From: Burkholderiales bacterium
GTDB taxonomy: Bacteria; Pseudomonadota; Gammaproteobacteria; Burkholderiales; Burkholderiaceae_C
DNA: 64,000 bases
Assembly (NCBI GenBank): GCA_947372465.1
Contig: CANBTT010000005.1
Coordinates: 1 to 64,000, forward strand
Reading direction: 5' to 3'
Shown: piece after piece, positions 25,411 to 34,135 of the stretch
Numbering within the stretch: position 1 is the stretch's first letter
Layout: each line of letters opens with the position of its first letter
The notes under the pieces: model-generated
The model's input: only the letters and a program-made list of their open reading frames with translations
What the model was told of the DNA's origin: nothing
Database searches by the model: none
Position numbers and translations under genes: made by a program

Positions 25411-26382
25411 ATGAGCACTCTTCGATCACATCCGCAGTTTGACTTCAGTCCCCCACAAGAAAACCGACAAGGTCTTTCTTTTGCATTGGCGTTTTTGGCC
25501 CACTTGTTGCTCTTGGCGGCATTGACCTGGGGCATCTCATGGCACCAAGAAGCGATTTTGGAGTCCTCAACAGCCGAGCTTTGGTCCAGTGCACCCAATT
25601 TAACAGCGCCCGCGCCCGAACCCGAGCCCCCCATAGAAGAAACCAAACCTGTTGCGCGGGCAAAAACACCACCCCCCGCCCCTAGCAAAGCAAGTCCAGA
25701 CTCCCTCAAAGAGGCTCAACTCGCTGTTGAAAAGCTCAAGAAAAAACAAGAAGAAGAGAAAAAAGAGAAAGAGCATTTGGCCAAGTTGGAGCTTGAAAAG
25801 CAGCGCCTGAAGGAGCAGGAAAAGAAGAAAAAAGAGCTTGAGTTGGAAAAAGCCAAAAAGGCTGAAGAAGACAAGCAAAAGCTGGCCAAGGAGAGGGACA
25901 AAGCAAAAAAAGAACCCCCAAAGCTCGACCCCAAGGAGCAAGCCAAGCAACAGGCCAAAGAGGCCAAAGAGATGGAGCAGCGCAGAATGGAAGACCTCAA
26001 TCGCGTGCAAAAGTCTTTGAGCAACTCTTCAAGCGCCACGGGTGTGGGTCAAAACACAGGGGCGGCCAGCGCCTCCAACTTGAGCCTTGGCTCGGGTTCG
26101 GGCAATGCCATGAGCGCCAACTACGCTGGCAAAATCGTCGAATTGATCAAAAAGAACATGGGCGTGCACAAGGAATTCTCTGGCAACCCAAGCGCTGAGG
26201 TACAAGTCAATTGTGCGCCAGACGGCACCATCACCACCTCTCAATTGACCAAAAGAAGTGGCAACGCCGAGTGGGATGAGGTCGTCCTCACGGCCATTGA
26301 AAGAACCCGTGCCACCTCTAAAATCCCCAAAGACATCGATGGCCGCATCCCCCCAACGATGATCATTGTGATCAAGCCTTGA
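25411..26382 (+). CDS. tolA: Tol-Pal system protein TolA
   Basis: Bridges the inner membrane complex TolQR to TolB/Pal at the outer membrane. The 323-residue protein has an N-terminal membrane helix at about 26-46 (ALAFLAHLLLLAALTWGISW), a proline-rich stretch (70-90), and a long Lys/Glu/Ala coiled coil at about 97-200, rich in KKK and EEEK runs. A Gly/Ser/Asn linker follows, and the C-terminal domain from about 240 ends in IPKDIDGRIPPTMIIVI. It is the last gene of the operon here; tolB and pal, often next, are replaced by a convergent gene. Confidence 0.94.
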   Translation: MSTLRSHPQFDFSPPQENRQGLSFALAFLAHLLLLAALTWGISWHQEAILESSTAELWSSAPNLTAPAPEPEPPIEETKPVARAKTPPPAPSKASPDSLKEAQLAVEKLKKKQEEEKKEKEHLAKLELEKQRLKEQEKKKKELELEKAKKAEEDKQKLAKERDKAKKEPPKLDPKEQAKQQAKEAKEMEQRRMEDLNRVQKSLSNSSSATGVGQNTGAASASNLSLGSGSGNAMSANYAGKIVELIKKNMGVHKEFSGNPSAEVQVNCAPDGTITTSQLTKRSGNAEWDEVVLTAIERTRATSKIPKDIDGRIPPTMIIVIKP

Positions 26383-26479
26383 GCCTTGAGACATGAGCCT
26401 TCACTGGTGAAGCGCCTGTGCGCAGCGCTGCCATCAAAGCGAACAAGATTGGCCTGTGCAATAAAGCGATGTGTACTCT

Positions 26480-27478
26480 TTATTCTGGCAAGAGGCCAAT
26501 CTCTTTGGCAACTTCGGCCCAGCGATCGTGCTCCGCTTTGAGATACACGTCCAACTTGGCAGCGACCCCTAGGGGCTCAGCAATGGGGCCGATGGAGAGC
26601 ATTTTTTGGGTCACCTCTGGGTCTTGCAACAATTTGTTGATCTCTGCATTGAGTCGATTGATCACTTGAACAGGGGTGCCTGCGGGTGCCACAAGGGCAA
26701 ACCACCCCACCATCTCAAAATTGGGCAACAACTCCGAAAGCGCTGGCACTTGCTCAAAGCCAGCCACTCTTTTGGCGGAGGTCACGGCCAAGAGCCTCAA
26801 GCGACCTTGTTTGACCAATTGCGCTGTTGAGGCCAAATCGGCCACCACCGCATCTGCATGACCACCCATGATGTCTTGTAGGGCCACGCTCACCGAGGCA
26901 TAGGCCACCAAATTGGCGTCCATCTTGGACTTCGAATTCAAAAATCGAGCAATGATCCCACCGAAGGTTCGGGGACCTTCGTTGGCGAGAGACAACTTTC
27001 CAGGAGACGCTTTGGATTTGGCCATCAAGTCTTGAATGGACGCGATGGGTGAGTCGGCTTTGACCAAGACGCCAAAGGGTGAGTTGGCCACAAAGGCCAC
27101 AGAGGTGAAATCCTTTTGGGGCTCGTAGGGCATGGTTTTGAACAAAAACTTGTTGGTCACCAAGGCCGCTGTGGTTGCAAAGTAAAAGGTGCTGCCATCG
27201 GCCGGGGACTTGGCCGCTGCTTGCGCGCCAATGATGTTTTGACCGCCCGGTTTGTTCTCGATGACCACCGGTTGATCCAACGCTTTGGCCAAGCGCTCAC
27301 CCAGGAGCCTGGCCACATTGTCTGGGCCAGAACCGGGGGGTTGAGAAAGAATAAATTTAATGGGCCTGTCAGGCCAAGAGGCCTGAGCGGGCACTTGTGT
27401 TTGCGCGTGCGTCAGTCCTGTGAGGCTGCTCAACAGCACGGCAAGCCACACCCCTTTTTTAAAAACAGCTTGTCTCAT
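26480..27478 (-). CDS. Bug-family (TctC-type) periplasmic substrate-binding protein
   Basis: Secreted solute receptor of the tripartite tricarboxylate family, 332 residues. The signal peptide ends in GLTHAQ near residue 26. The mature part shows the family pattern WPDRPIKFILSQPPGSGPDN at the start, then LPVVIENKPGG-like residues (VVIENKPGGQNIIGAQAAAK) and the usual APAGTPVQVINRLNAEINK helix. ATG 27478 is preferred because AAGGA precedes it; an upstream ATG at 27508 overlaps the hydroxylase stop as ATGA. No TctA/TctB membrane partners are nearby, as with many Bug proteins. Its neighbour suggests an aromatic or carboxylate ligand, which is inference. Confidence 0.9.
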   Translation of the reverse strand: MRQAVFKKGVWLAVLLSSLTGLTHAQTQVPAQASWPDRPIKFILSQPPGSGPDNVARLLGERLAKALDQPVVIENKPGGQNIIGAQAAAKSPADGSTFYFATTAALVTNKFLFKTMPYEPQKDFTSVAFVANSPFGVLVKADSPIASIQDLMAKSKASPGKLSLANEGPRTFGGIIARFLNSKSKMDANLVAYASVSVALQDIMGGHADAVVADLASTAQLVKQGRLRLLAVTSAKRVAGFEQVPALSELLPNFEMVGWFALVAPAGTPVQVINRLNAEINKLLQDPEVTQKMLSIGPIAEPLGVAAKLDVYLKAEHDRWAEVAKEIGLLPE

Positions 27479-27504
27479 TGAAATCCTTCTTTTGAGTGAA
27501 TAGA

Positions 27505-29040
27505 TCATGGATAGTAGGTGTGCAATTGATCAAGTGCACGGGTGAGTTCTAGGCCCGAGTTGAAGACCCCAAAGACGCAGTGATCGGGTCGGATCAAGGC
27601 CGCATGCACTTTCATGCGAGTGAACCACTCGGCCACAACGCCGGTGCACTCTCGAAGACCTTGACTGCTAGGCTCTGCTGCCCATTCAATCACCTCGATG
27701 CTGGGCAAACTGCCGGGCGATTGAAATTTAAAGTCGCTCGCATGGGTCGACTGCACAAAAAGTCTCCAGCCCTTAGCAAGCACATCGTCCATCAGCGTTT
27801 CTTGGCCTTGGTGCATGATCGAAGCTTGAGGGAACACGGTCCCCACCGCTGGGTGCTCGGTGTGTGACAAGCAGCCCACATTCAGCGGGGGTTGAACGTT
27901 TTGTCGCGGGGTGGGCTTGATCTCGCCTGCGGCCTCTTTGAGCAAGGCCTCGTCCCTTGCCAGCGCCTTGTTTTCGTCTCGTTCAGCGACCAAAAGGCCA
28001 ATGGCCTTGATGCGGGTGGTGAGTTCTCGCACATGCATTGAGCGCTCTTGGGCATAGGTGTCTAAAAGCGCCTGTGTCGCTTGACCCTTGATCAACTGCG
28101 CGAGCTTCCACGCCAAATTGTGTGCATCCCGAATGCCTTGGCACATGCCTTGACCCAGAAAGGGGGGTTGTTGGTGCGCCGCGTCACCCGCAATCATCAC
28201 CCGCCCGCGCCGCCACTCCTTGGCAAGCAGTGCATGGAAGCGATAACTCGCTTGACGCCACAACACGCCATCGTCTGGCGTCATCCACCGAGCGAGCAAG
28301 GGCCACACCTGCTCGGGCGATTGCAAAGCCTTGGGGTCTTCACCCTCATTGATGGCCACTTCAAAGCGTCGATGATTTTTAGGGCCAATGACATAGGTAC
28401 AAGGCCGTTTGGGCTCACAAATTTGCATGCTCACTTTGGGCAACTTGCTCATGCCCTTCTCGTTCAAGAGCACATCGACCACCAACCAAGGCTGATCAAA
28501 CCCCAAGTCCTCAAGCTCAATGCCCACCGCTTGGCGCACAAAACTAGAGGCCCCGTCACAGCCCACCACATACTTGGCTTGCACGTGTTCCTTTTGACCT
28601 GCCAGTGACTCAAAGGTCAACGCCACATGGTCTGCGGCATGATCCAGTGCCATCAAGCGTAGTCCGAGCTTGACTTGCACATTCTCCAGTGTGCCCACCT
28701 TCTCTCGCAAAACGCGCTCAAGTGGGGGCTGGGAAAAAACAAGCGAGGGCACGTAACCCAAGGGATAGGGGGGCGGCAAGGTGGACATGCACTTGATCAA
28801 CTGCCCCTTCACACCAAAGAATTTTGAGTCGGTAAAGGGCTCCACAAAGGGCTCAACGGCCTTTGTAATACCGATCTCTTGAAAGACACGCATGATCTCG
28901 TGATCCAGCGCGATGGCTCGCGGCTTGTCGTAGATGTCCGTTGAGGCGTCACAAACCAACACCTTCAGACCCATTTGAGCGAGCAAGGCGGATAAAACAG
29001 CACCCGTCGGTCCCATGCCAATGATACAAACATCTAGCAA
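27505..29040 (-). CDS. FAD-dependent aromatic hydroxylase, MhpA-like
   Basis: Flavoprotein monooxygenase of 511 residues in the group that hydroxylates 3-(3-hydroxyphenyl)propionate and related phenols with NAD(P)H and oxygen. Motifs are the dinucleotide fold IIGMGPTGAVLSALLAQMG at 6-24, a YVVGCDGASSFVR segment with the DG residues, and the second FAD motif GDAAHQQPPFLGQGMCQGIR near 290. A C-terminal thioredoxin-like domain follows, as in MhpA. No ring-cleavage gene is adjacent. It shares an operon with the downstream binding-protein gene (ATGA at 27505-27508) and follows an MFS gene by 60 bp. Substrate is not determined. Confidence 0.88.
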   Translation of the reverse strand: MLDVCIIGMGPTGAVLSALLAQMGLKVLVCDASTDIYDKPRAIALDHEIMRVFQEIGITKAVEPFVEPFTDSKFFGVKGQLIKCMSTLPPPYPLGYVPSLVFSQPPLERVLREKVGTLENVQVKLGLRLMALDHAADHVALTFESLAGQKEHVQAKYVVGCDGASSFVRQAVGIELEDLGFDQPWLVVDVLLNEKGMSKLPKVSMQICEPKRPCTYVIGPKNHRRFEVAINEGEDPKALQSPEQVWPLLARWMTPDDGVLWRQASYRFHALLAKEWRRGRVMIAGDAAHQQPPFLGQGMCQGIRDAHNLAWKLAQLIKGQATQALLDTYAQERSMHVRELTTRIKAIGLLVAERDENKALARDEALLKEAAGEIKPTPRQNVQPPLNVGCLSHTEHPAVGTVFPQASIMHQGQETLMDDVLAKGWRLFVQSTHASDFKFQSPGSLPSIEVIEWAAEPSSQGLRECTGVVAEWFTRMKVHAALIRPDHCVFGVFNSGLELTRALDQLHTYYP

Positions 29041-29100
29041 TTGATTCGTCCTTCAAAAAAACAGGCTCGGGCTCGTGGAGCCCGAGGGATCGACCCCTCT

Positions 29101-30309
29101 TCAAACACTCTGCAGATTGTCTCTTTTTTTGACGAGGAAATACAATGCACTTGCACAGGCAAACCCTATCAACGCCAAACCAAGGCTGATGGTAAAGAGA
29201 CTTTGCAAGCCAAACACATCGCTCAACCAAGCCCCGGCCACAGAGCCGATCACGCCACTGATGCCGTAGCCCACGATGGAGTACAAGGCCTGCCCACGCC
29301 CTCTTAAGCGGCCTGGAAAATAAGTCGACAACCAAGACACACTGACGGTGTGCTGAACGGCAAAGGTCAAGCCGTGCAAGGCTTGCGCCAAAAACAGCAA
29401 GATGAGCCATTGAGAGCCAAAGGAGGTGAGTCCCATTCTAAGGGCCATCGCCGCACAACAGATCATGAGCCACTGACTGAGAGAGAAGCGGTGCAGCCAG
29501 CGACTTTGCGTGTAAAACGCACCGACTTCAACAAGCACACCCATGCCCCACAGCACGCCAATCATGGTCTTGCTGTAACCCAAATGATCCAAATACAAGG
29601 AGAGGTAAAAATAAATGCACATGTGCGAGAGGACATGAAAAAACATGGTCGCAAAAAACCAAGCGTTGTGAGGCTTCAAAACTTCCTTGATGACCGAGGT
29701 TTGGTGCCCCATCACATGCACACTTTCGCGCTTATTGGGCAAAGCCCAGACACTGACATTAACGGCCAAGAGCGTGAGCGTGGTCCACAGTGGAAAGTCT
29801 CCCATGCCGTGTCGCTCAAACCATGCGCCAGCAAAGCACACCGTGAGCAAAAAACCAAACGAGCCAAAAAGCCTCACACGACCATATTTGCCGGTATCAA
29901 AGACCCCACCCACACTCACCCAATGTGCCAGGGCCGCCTCCGTCATGGGCATCATGCCACTGGTGTTGAGAAACATGAAAAAAAGCATGCCCAGCAACCA
30001 GGGCAATTCATGCGTGGACAGACCCAAGGAGCCCACCAAGGCCAAAGCGGCTGAGGCCCTCAGCAGCAAGACGCGTTGCCCTGTGTGATCACTCAACCAA
30101 CCCCATAGGTAAGGGGCGATGATTCGACTCAAGGACTGCATGGAACCCATGAGACCAATGACCCAAAGCGTCATGCCTTGGTCCTTCAACCACAGGGCCA
30201 AATAAGGGTTAAAAAAACCGATGTGTGAGAAGTAACTGGCCGACAAGGCCGCAAATGAGACCAAGGGGCTCAAATGCTTAAAGCGCTGAAAACTCAAAAA
30301 AGAATTCAC
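29101..30309 (-). CDS. MFS transporter, phenylpropionate-permease-like (HcaT type)
   Basis: Inner-membrane transporter of about 402 residues with twelve predicted membrane segments, matching the nucleoside/3-phenylpropionate branch of the major facilitator superfamily. Family marks are YFSHIGFFNPYLALWLKDQG near the start, then MSRIIAPYLWGWLSDHTGQR-like residues (SRIIAPYLWGWLSDHTGQR) and GKYGRVRLFGSFGFLL. GTG 30309 gives a clean start before the first helix, though its ribosome site is weak. A longer frame from 30393 would overlap aroC by 58 bp. Its place after aroC and ahead of an aromatic hydroxylase gene is compatible with uptake of an aromatic acid. Confidence 0.85.
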   Translation of the reverse strand: MNSFLSFQRFKHLSPLVSFAALSASYFSHIGFFNPYLALWLKDQGMTLWVIGLMGSMQSLSRIIAPYLWGWLSDHTGQRVLLLRASAALALVGSLGLSTHELPWLLGMLFFMFLNTSGMMPMTEAALAHWVSVGGVFDTGKYGRVRLFGSFGFLLTVCFAGAWFERHGMGDFPLWTTLTLLAVNVSVWALPNKRESVHVMGHQTSVIKEVLKPHNAWFFATMFFHVLSHMCIYFYLSLYLDHLGYSKTMIGVLWGMGVLVEVGAFYTQSRWLHRFSLSQWLMICCAAMALRMGLTSFGSQWLILLFLAQALHGLTFAVQHTVSVSWLSTYFPGRLRGRGQALYSIVGYGISGVIGSVAGAWLSDVFGLQSLFTISLGLALIGFACASALYFLVKKRDNLQSV

Positions 30310-30335
30310 AACAGTTGCACGGGGTCCACCAAAAT

Positions 30336-31439
30336 TCAAGCCCGAGGCGCTTGTGCAGGAATGGCTTGCAAGGGCATGTGAACATCTGCACATTGAGCCC
30401 TGTGTCTAAGCGCATGGTCCATGACCACCAATGCCAAGAGCGCCTCCGCAATCGGCGCAGCCCTGATGCCCACACAAGGATCGTGTCGGCCCTTGGTGAG
30501 AACCGATGTGCTTTGCCCTTTCATGTCCACCGACGCTTTGGCAATCAAAATAGAGCTCGTGGGCTTGATGGCAATGTGCACCTCCAGATCTTGTCCCGTG
30601 CTGATGCCCCCGAGCACGCCTCCCGCATGGTTTGTTTTAAAACCAGCGGGTGTGAGCTCATCGCCATGGAAGGATCCCTTTTGGCTGACACTGTCAAAGC
30701 CGCTGCCGATCTCTACGCCCTTCACGGCATTCAATCCCATCATGGCCCAAGCAATGTCGGCATCCAACTTGTCAAAGAGAGGCTCCCCCAGTCCCACGGG
30801 CACACCTTGGGCGCTCACACGGACTTTGGCGCCGCAAGAGTCGCCCGATTTTCTCAATGCGTCCATGTAGGACTCCAGTGAGCTCACATCCTTGGTGGGC
30901 GCGAAAAAAGGGTTCTCGTGCACATGGGACCAATCTTCAAAACCAATCTCTTGCTCGCCGATTTGAACCATGCAAGCCTGAAACACGGTGCCGTAGGCGG
31001 CCTTTAACCACTTCTTTGCAACCGCACCCGCCGCCACCATCGGAGCGGTCAAGCGCGCCGATGAGCGCCCCCCTCCCCTGGGGTCCCTCAAACCATACTT
31101 TTGCGTGTAGGTGTAATCGGCATGCCCGGGTCTGAAGGTTTGGAGCAGCTCAGCGTAGTCCTTGCTTCGCTGGTCGGTGTTGGGAATCAACAAGGCAATT
31201 GGCGTGCCGGTGGTGACGCCCTCATACACACCCGAGAGGATTTGAACTTGATCGCTCTCTTGGCGTTGTGTGACAAAGCGACTGGTACCAGGACGGCGTC
31301 GATCCAAATCGGGTTGGATGTCCTCCTCGCTCAGGGGCAGTCCCGGAGGACAGCCATCAATGACACAGCCAATGGCTTTGCCGTGGGACTCACCAAAATT
31401 GGTGACCGTGAATAAATGACCAAATGTATTACCGCTCAT
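30336..31439 (-). CDS. aroC: Chorismate synthase
   Basis: Last enzyme of the shikimate pathway: eliminates phosphate from EPSP to give chorismate, using reduced FMN. The 367-residue protein starts [20 protein letters not shown], the diagnostic N-terminus. Other signatures are [15 protein letters not shown]-like [34 protein letters not shown] and the late [21 protein letters not shown]. All are in place with normal length. A 26-bp gap leads to the MFS gene, so read-through is likely. Confidence 0.98.
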   Translation of the reverse strand: MSGNTFGHLFTVTNFGESHGKAIGCVIDGCPPGLPLSEEDIQPDLDRRRPGTSRFVTQRQESDQVQILSGVYEGVTTGTPIALLIPNTDQRSKDYAELLQTFRPGHADYTYTQKYGLRDPRGGGRSSARLTAPMVAAGAVAKKWLKAAYGTVFQACMVQIGEQEIGFEDWSHVHENPFFAPTKDVSSLESYMDALRKSGDSCGAKVRVSAQGVPVGLGEPLFDKLDADIAWAMMGLNAVKGVEIGSGFDSVSQKGSFHGDELTPAGFKTNHAGGVLGGISTGQDLEVHIAIKPTSSILIAKASVDMKGQSTSVLTKGRHDPCVGIRAAPIAEALLALVVMDHALRHRAQCADVHMPLQAIPAQAPRA

Positions 31440-31534
31440 AGCCCTCTATTATCCACGCTCTGGCACCTTGGCGTCGCAGTTGCATTAAAAAAGCAAGCCT
31501 TTGAGACTTTGGCGCTCAAGTCGGCCTCAGCCGC

Positions 31535-32002
31535 TCATTTGCTCACTTCGGCGCTGTCGGCCTCTTGCTCTGAGGGCCAGTCCCTGATGTAGGCTTTGAG
31601 CATCTTGTTCTCAAAATTTTGGCTGTCCACCACTGCCTTGGCGACATCGTAAAAGCTCACCACACCCATGAGCATTCTTTTGCTCATGACCGGCATGTAC
31701 CTGGCATGTCGCTCAAGCATCATGCGCCGCACCTCATCGAGATCGGTCTCTGGCGTGCAGGTCAAAGGCGCATCATCCATGGCCGTTCTAACAATGGCCG
31801 TGCCCGTGCTGCCTTGGTTTTTAACCACCCACTGAATCACCTCTCTAAAGGTGAGCATGCCCACCACATCGCCATGCTCAATGACCACCAATGAACCGAT
31901 GTCCTTTTGCGCCATTGTCTCAACGGCCAAGGACAAAGGCTCTTGAACGTCAACCGTGAAAACCGTTCCACCCTTGACGCGCAAAATATCGCTGACTTTC
32001 AT
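31535..32002 (-). CDS. CBS-domain pair protein
   Basis: Small cytoplasmic protein of 155 residues made of two CBS domains, about 10-65 and 75-135. Such pairs bind adenosyl nucleotides and act as energy sensors. The halves include AVETMAQKDIGSLVVIEHGD with VGMLTFREVIQW, and EVRRMMLERHARYMPVMSKR with MGVVSFYDVAKAVV. ATG 32002 is preceded by GAGGAGAGGG, an excellent ribosome site, so upstream TTG starts are rejected. It lies between aroC and yihY on the same strand. No partner domain is attached, so its target is unknown. Confidence 0.9.
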   Translation of the reverse strand: MKVSDILRVKGGTVFTVDVQEPLSLAVETMAQKDIGSLVVIEHGDVVGMLTFREVIQWVVKNQGSTGTAIVRTAMDDAPLTCTPETDLDEVRRMMLERHARYMPVMSKRMLMGVVSFYDVAKAVVDSQNFENKMLKAYIRDWPSEQEADSAEVSK

Positions 32003-32143
32003 GACCCTCTCCTCTTTCAATGTGAGTCAACCCACCTTCAAATGCGTGCTGCGCAATTCAAAACGGCAAAGCTTTGTGCCCCGTTGGATGGGACTTGGCG
32101 TGGCCTTGAGCCGTGTGTCTGATCTTAACTGATCCCAAGGACT

Positions 32144-33373
32144 TCAAGACCTCGTCGAGGGCTTAAAGCTGTCCAAAACTTGTGCCAGTTGCGCATCCCG
32201 CCAAGACGCTTTCAGGACCTGGGGCAGACGCTCCTCGGACAACAAAAAGTGGTCCACCAAAGCCATGATGTTCGCTTCTTGGGGATTGATCAAGAGGACA
32301 AACCTAGGGGTGCGGCTCTCCTCCTCGGACAACAAGCCCACCCAGTCCAACTCCACCAGGCCTTCCATCACCGATTCGAGCTCCACAGGATCCACCCCCA
32401 AGTTAGAGGCCAAGGCATTGAGCCCGTAGCCCTTGGCTTGCGTTTGAGAGGCCAATTGAAGCGCCTTTAAACTCTCCAAGGCCAAATCAAAGCCAACGCC
32501 CACCCCATCGGTTGAGCGCCATCGTCCATTGAGAACGCTTGGCAGTGCGCTCACAAAAACGGCGCCCACCAAAATGATCCCCCAAGCCACATAAATCCAG
32601 AGCAATAAAATCGGCAAGGTTGCAAAAGCCCCATAGATCATCGAAACAGTTGGGATTTTGGTCAAATACAGGGTGACCCAATGCCTTGCAAATTCGATGG
32701 CGCTTGTGACCCAAAGTCCCCCAAGCAAAGCATGCTTGTAAGGGACCGCGACATTGGGAATGTAGCGATAAAGCGCACTGACGCCCACAACCCAGAGCAA
32801 AAACTCGAGCCCCGACAGCATGAGTTTCATGAAAGCCGTCTCCGAGCCCATCCAGTCTTTGGAGGCGTTGGAGAGGTAGTACAAGCAAACCACGCCCAGG
32901 CTGAGCACCATGGGCCCCAAGCTCATGACCGACCAATACAACAAAATTCGCTGACTCAATGCACGCCGCTTCTTCACACGCCAAATGGCGTTGAGCGTTC
33001 GATCAATGGTGTACACCAATGAAAAAGTGGAGACAAAAAGGACCACAAAGCCAAAAAATCCCACTCGACTGGCTTTGCTTGAGAACTGCGTCAAGTAACC
33101 CAGCACCTGCCTGGCAATGCTCTCTGGGATCAAGCTTTGAATCAACCACGATTGCAGCACGGTTTGGAACTGATTGAACAAAGGAAAGGCCGTAAAAACA
33201 GCCAACACCACGGTCAAACACGGCACCAAGGCCATGGTGGTCGTGAAGGTCAAACTGCCCGCGGTTTGGGCAAGCCTTTCGTGCTTGAACCGCTCGGCGA
33301 GCACGCTGAGCATGTGCCGCCAAGGAAAAGGCTGGCGAAGGAAAGAAGTTGGGGATGCAATAAAGTTAGTCAT
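32144..33373 (-). CDS. YihY/UPF0761 family inner membrane protein
   Basis: About 409 residues with six or so hydrophobic segments in the N-terminal 290, starting from AQTAGSLTFTTTMALVPCLT, which is the family signature. Also seen are RTLNAIWRVKKRR and YGAFATLPILLLWIYVAWGI. The C-terminal 120 residues are soluble and helical. The family was once called ribonuclease BN, an assignment now considered wrong; its true role is unclear. I chose the ATG at 33373; a longer frame begins at 33427. It stands divergent from the DUF2069 gene with about 280 bp between. Confidence 0.88.
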   Translation of the reverse strand: MTNFIASPTSFLRQPFPWRHMLSVLAERFKHERLAQTAGSLTFTTTMALVPCLTVVLAVFTAFPLFNQFQTVLQSWLIQSLIPESIARQVLGYLTQFSSKASRVGFFGFVVLFVSTFSLVYTIDRTLNAIWRVKKRRALSQRILLYWSVMSLGPMVLSLGVVCLYYLSNASKDWMGSETAFMKLMLSGLEFLLWVVGVSALYRYIPNVAVPYKHALLGGLWVTSAIEFARHWVTLYLTKIPTVSMIYGAFATLPILLLWIYVAWGIILVGAVFVSALPSVLNGRWRSTDGVGVGFDLALESLKALQLASQTQAKGYGLNALASNLGVDPVELESVMEGLVELDWVGLLSEEESRTPRFVLLINPQEANIMALVDHFLLSEERLPQVLKASWRDAQLAQVLDSFKPSTRS

Positions 33374-33655
33374 AAAGTATGTGTATTTTGACAGGACTTT
33401 GCTCTCAGCGCGGTGCACTGCGCACAAAAAAAGTCAAAAAATAAGTCACAATCGGGTGCGGGTGTGCAATTCTTTGCATCTGAAAGCGTCCCCTGAAACC
33501 CATGGAACGCCAAAGGGCACTGCTCAAAAGGACTCGCCCTGGATTCTCGCACTTTGGCTGCACGGTGCAGCCAGGGCGCCTGCAGTCCATTTTGATGAGG
33601 TGCCCTTGCCTTGCTCCTGCCCCCCTTTTAACGGCCCCCCAACCCCCTTCAGCGT

Positions 33656-34081
33656 ATGCATGACAATTTTCAAGTAGAGAGCTCCCCAGAGACCGCATCT
33701 TCGCCTGCCAAGGCGGCATCAACCGGTGTTTTAATGACCCAAGGGGTGGCCGTTGTGAGCTTGCTCTTGCTGATGGTGCTTTGCGTGTCGTGGGAGCTGT
33801 TCTTGGCGCCCATCAAACCAGGGGGCTCGTGGCTTGCGGTCAAAGCACTGCCCTTGGCGCTGCCCTTGGGTGGCTTTTTAAAGCGCCGCTTGTACACCTT
33901 TAGGTGGGTGAGTTTGGTCATTTGGTTGTATTTCATTGAAGGGGTGGTGCGCGCCTATTCAGATCCTTGGCCCTCTTTTGCCTTGGCCCTGGTGGAGTTG
34001 TCCTTGTGCCTGGTTTTATTTGTCAGTTGCGCGCTGCATGTGAAGTACCGTTTTCGGGCGGCAAGCGCTCAGAGCGCTTAA
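33656..34081 (+). CDS. DUF2069 membrane protein
   Basis: Small integral membrane protein of 141 residues with about four hydrophobic segments (for example SLLLLMVLCVSWELFLAPIK and SFALALVELSLCLVLFVSCA). Its middle KRRLYTFRWVSLVIWLYFIE is the conserved part of DUF2069. A polar tail of about 25 residues comes first. It often neighbours yihY in Burkholderiales, as here. Function unknown. The region before it, 33374-33655, has no recognised gene; it contains a 7-bp hairpin at 33556-33572 that is not followed by T. Confidence 0.85.
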   Translation: MHDNFQVESSPETASSPAKAASTGVLMTQGVAVVSLLLLMVLCVSWELFLAPIKPGGSWLAVKALPLALPLGGFLKRRLYTFRWVSLVIWLYFIEGVVRAYSDPWPSFALALVELSLCLVLFVSCALHVKYRFRAASAQSA

Positions 34082-34135
34082 AATTCAAACCGTCCCATTT
34101 TGTCTGCCCAGCCTCACCTCTTTCTTAGTCACACC

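Noticed and set aside
33556-33572. Hairpin GGCTGCA/TGCAGCC as a terminator
   Set aside because: No run of T follows on either strand and no gene ends there.
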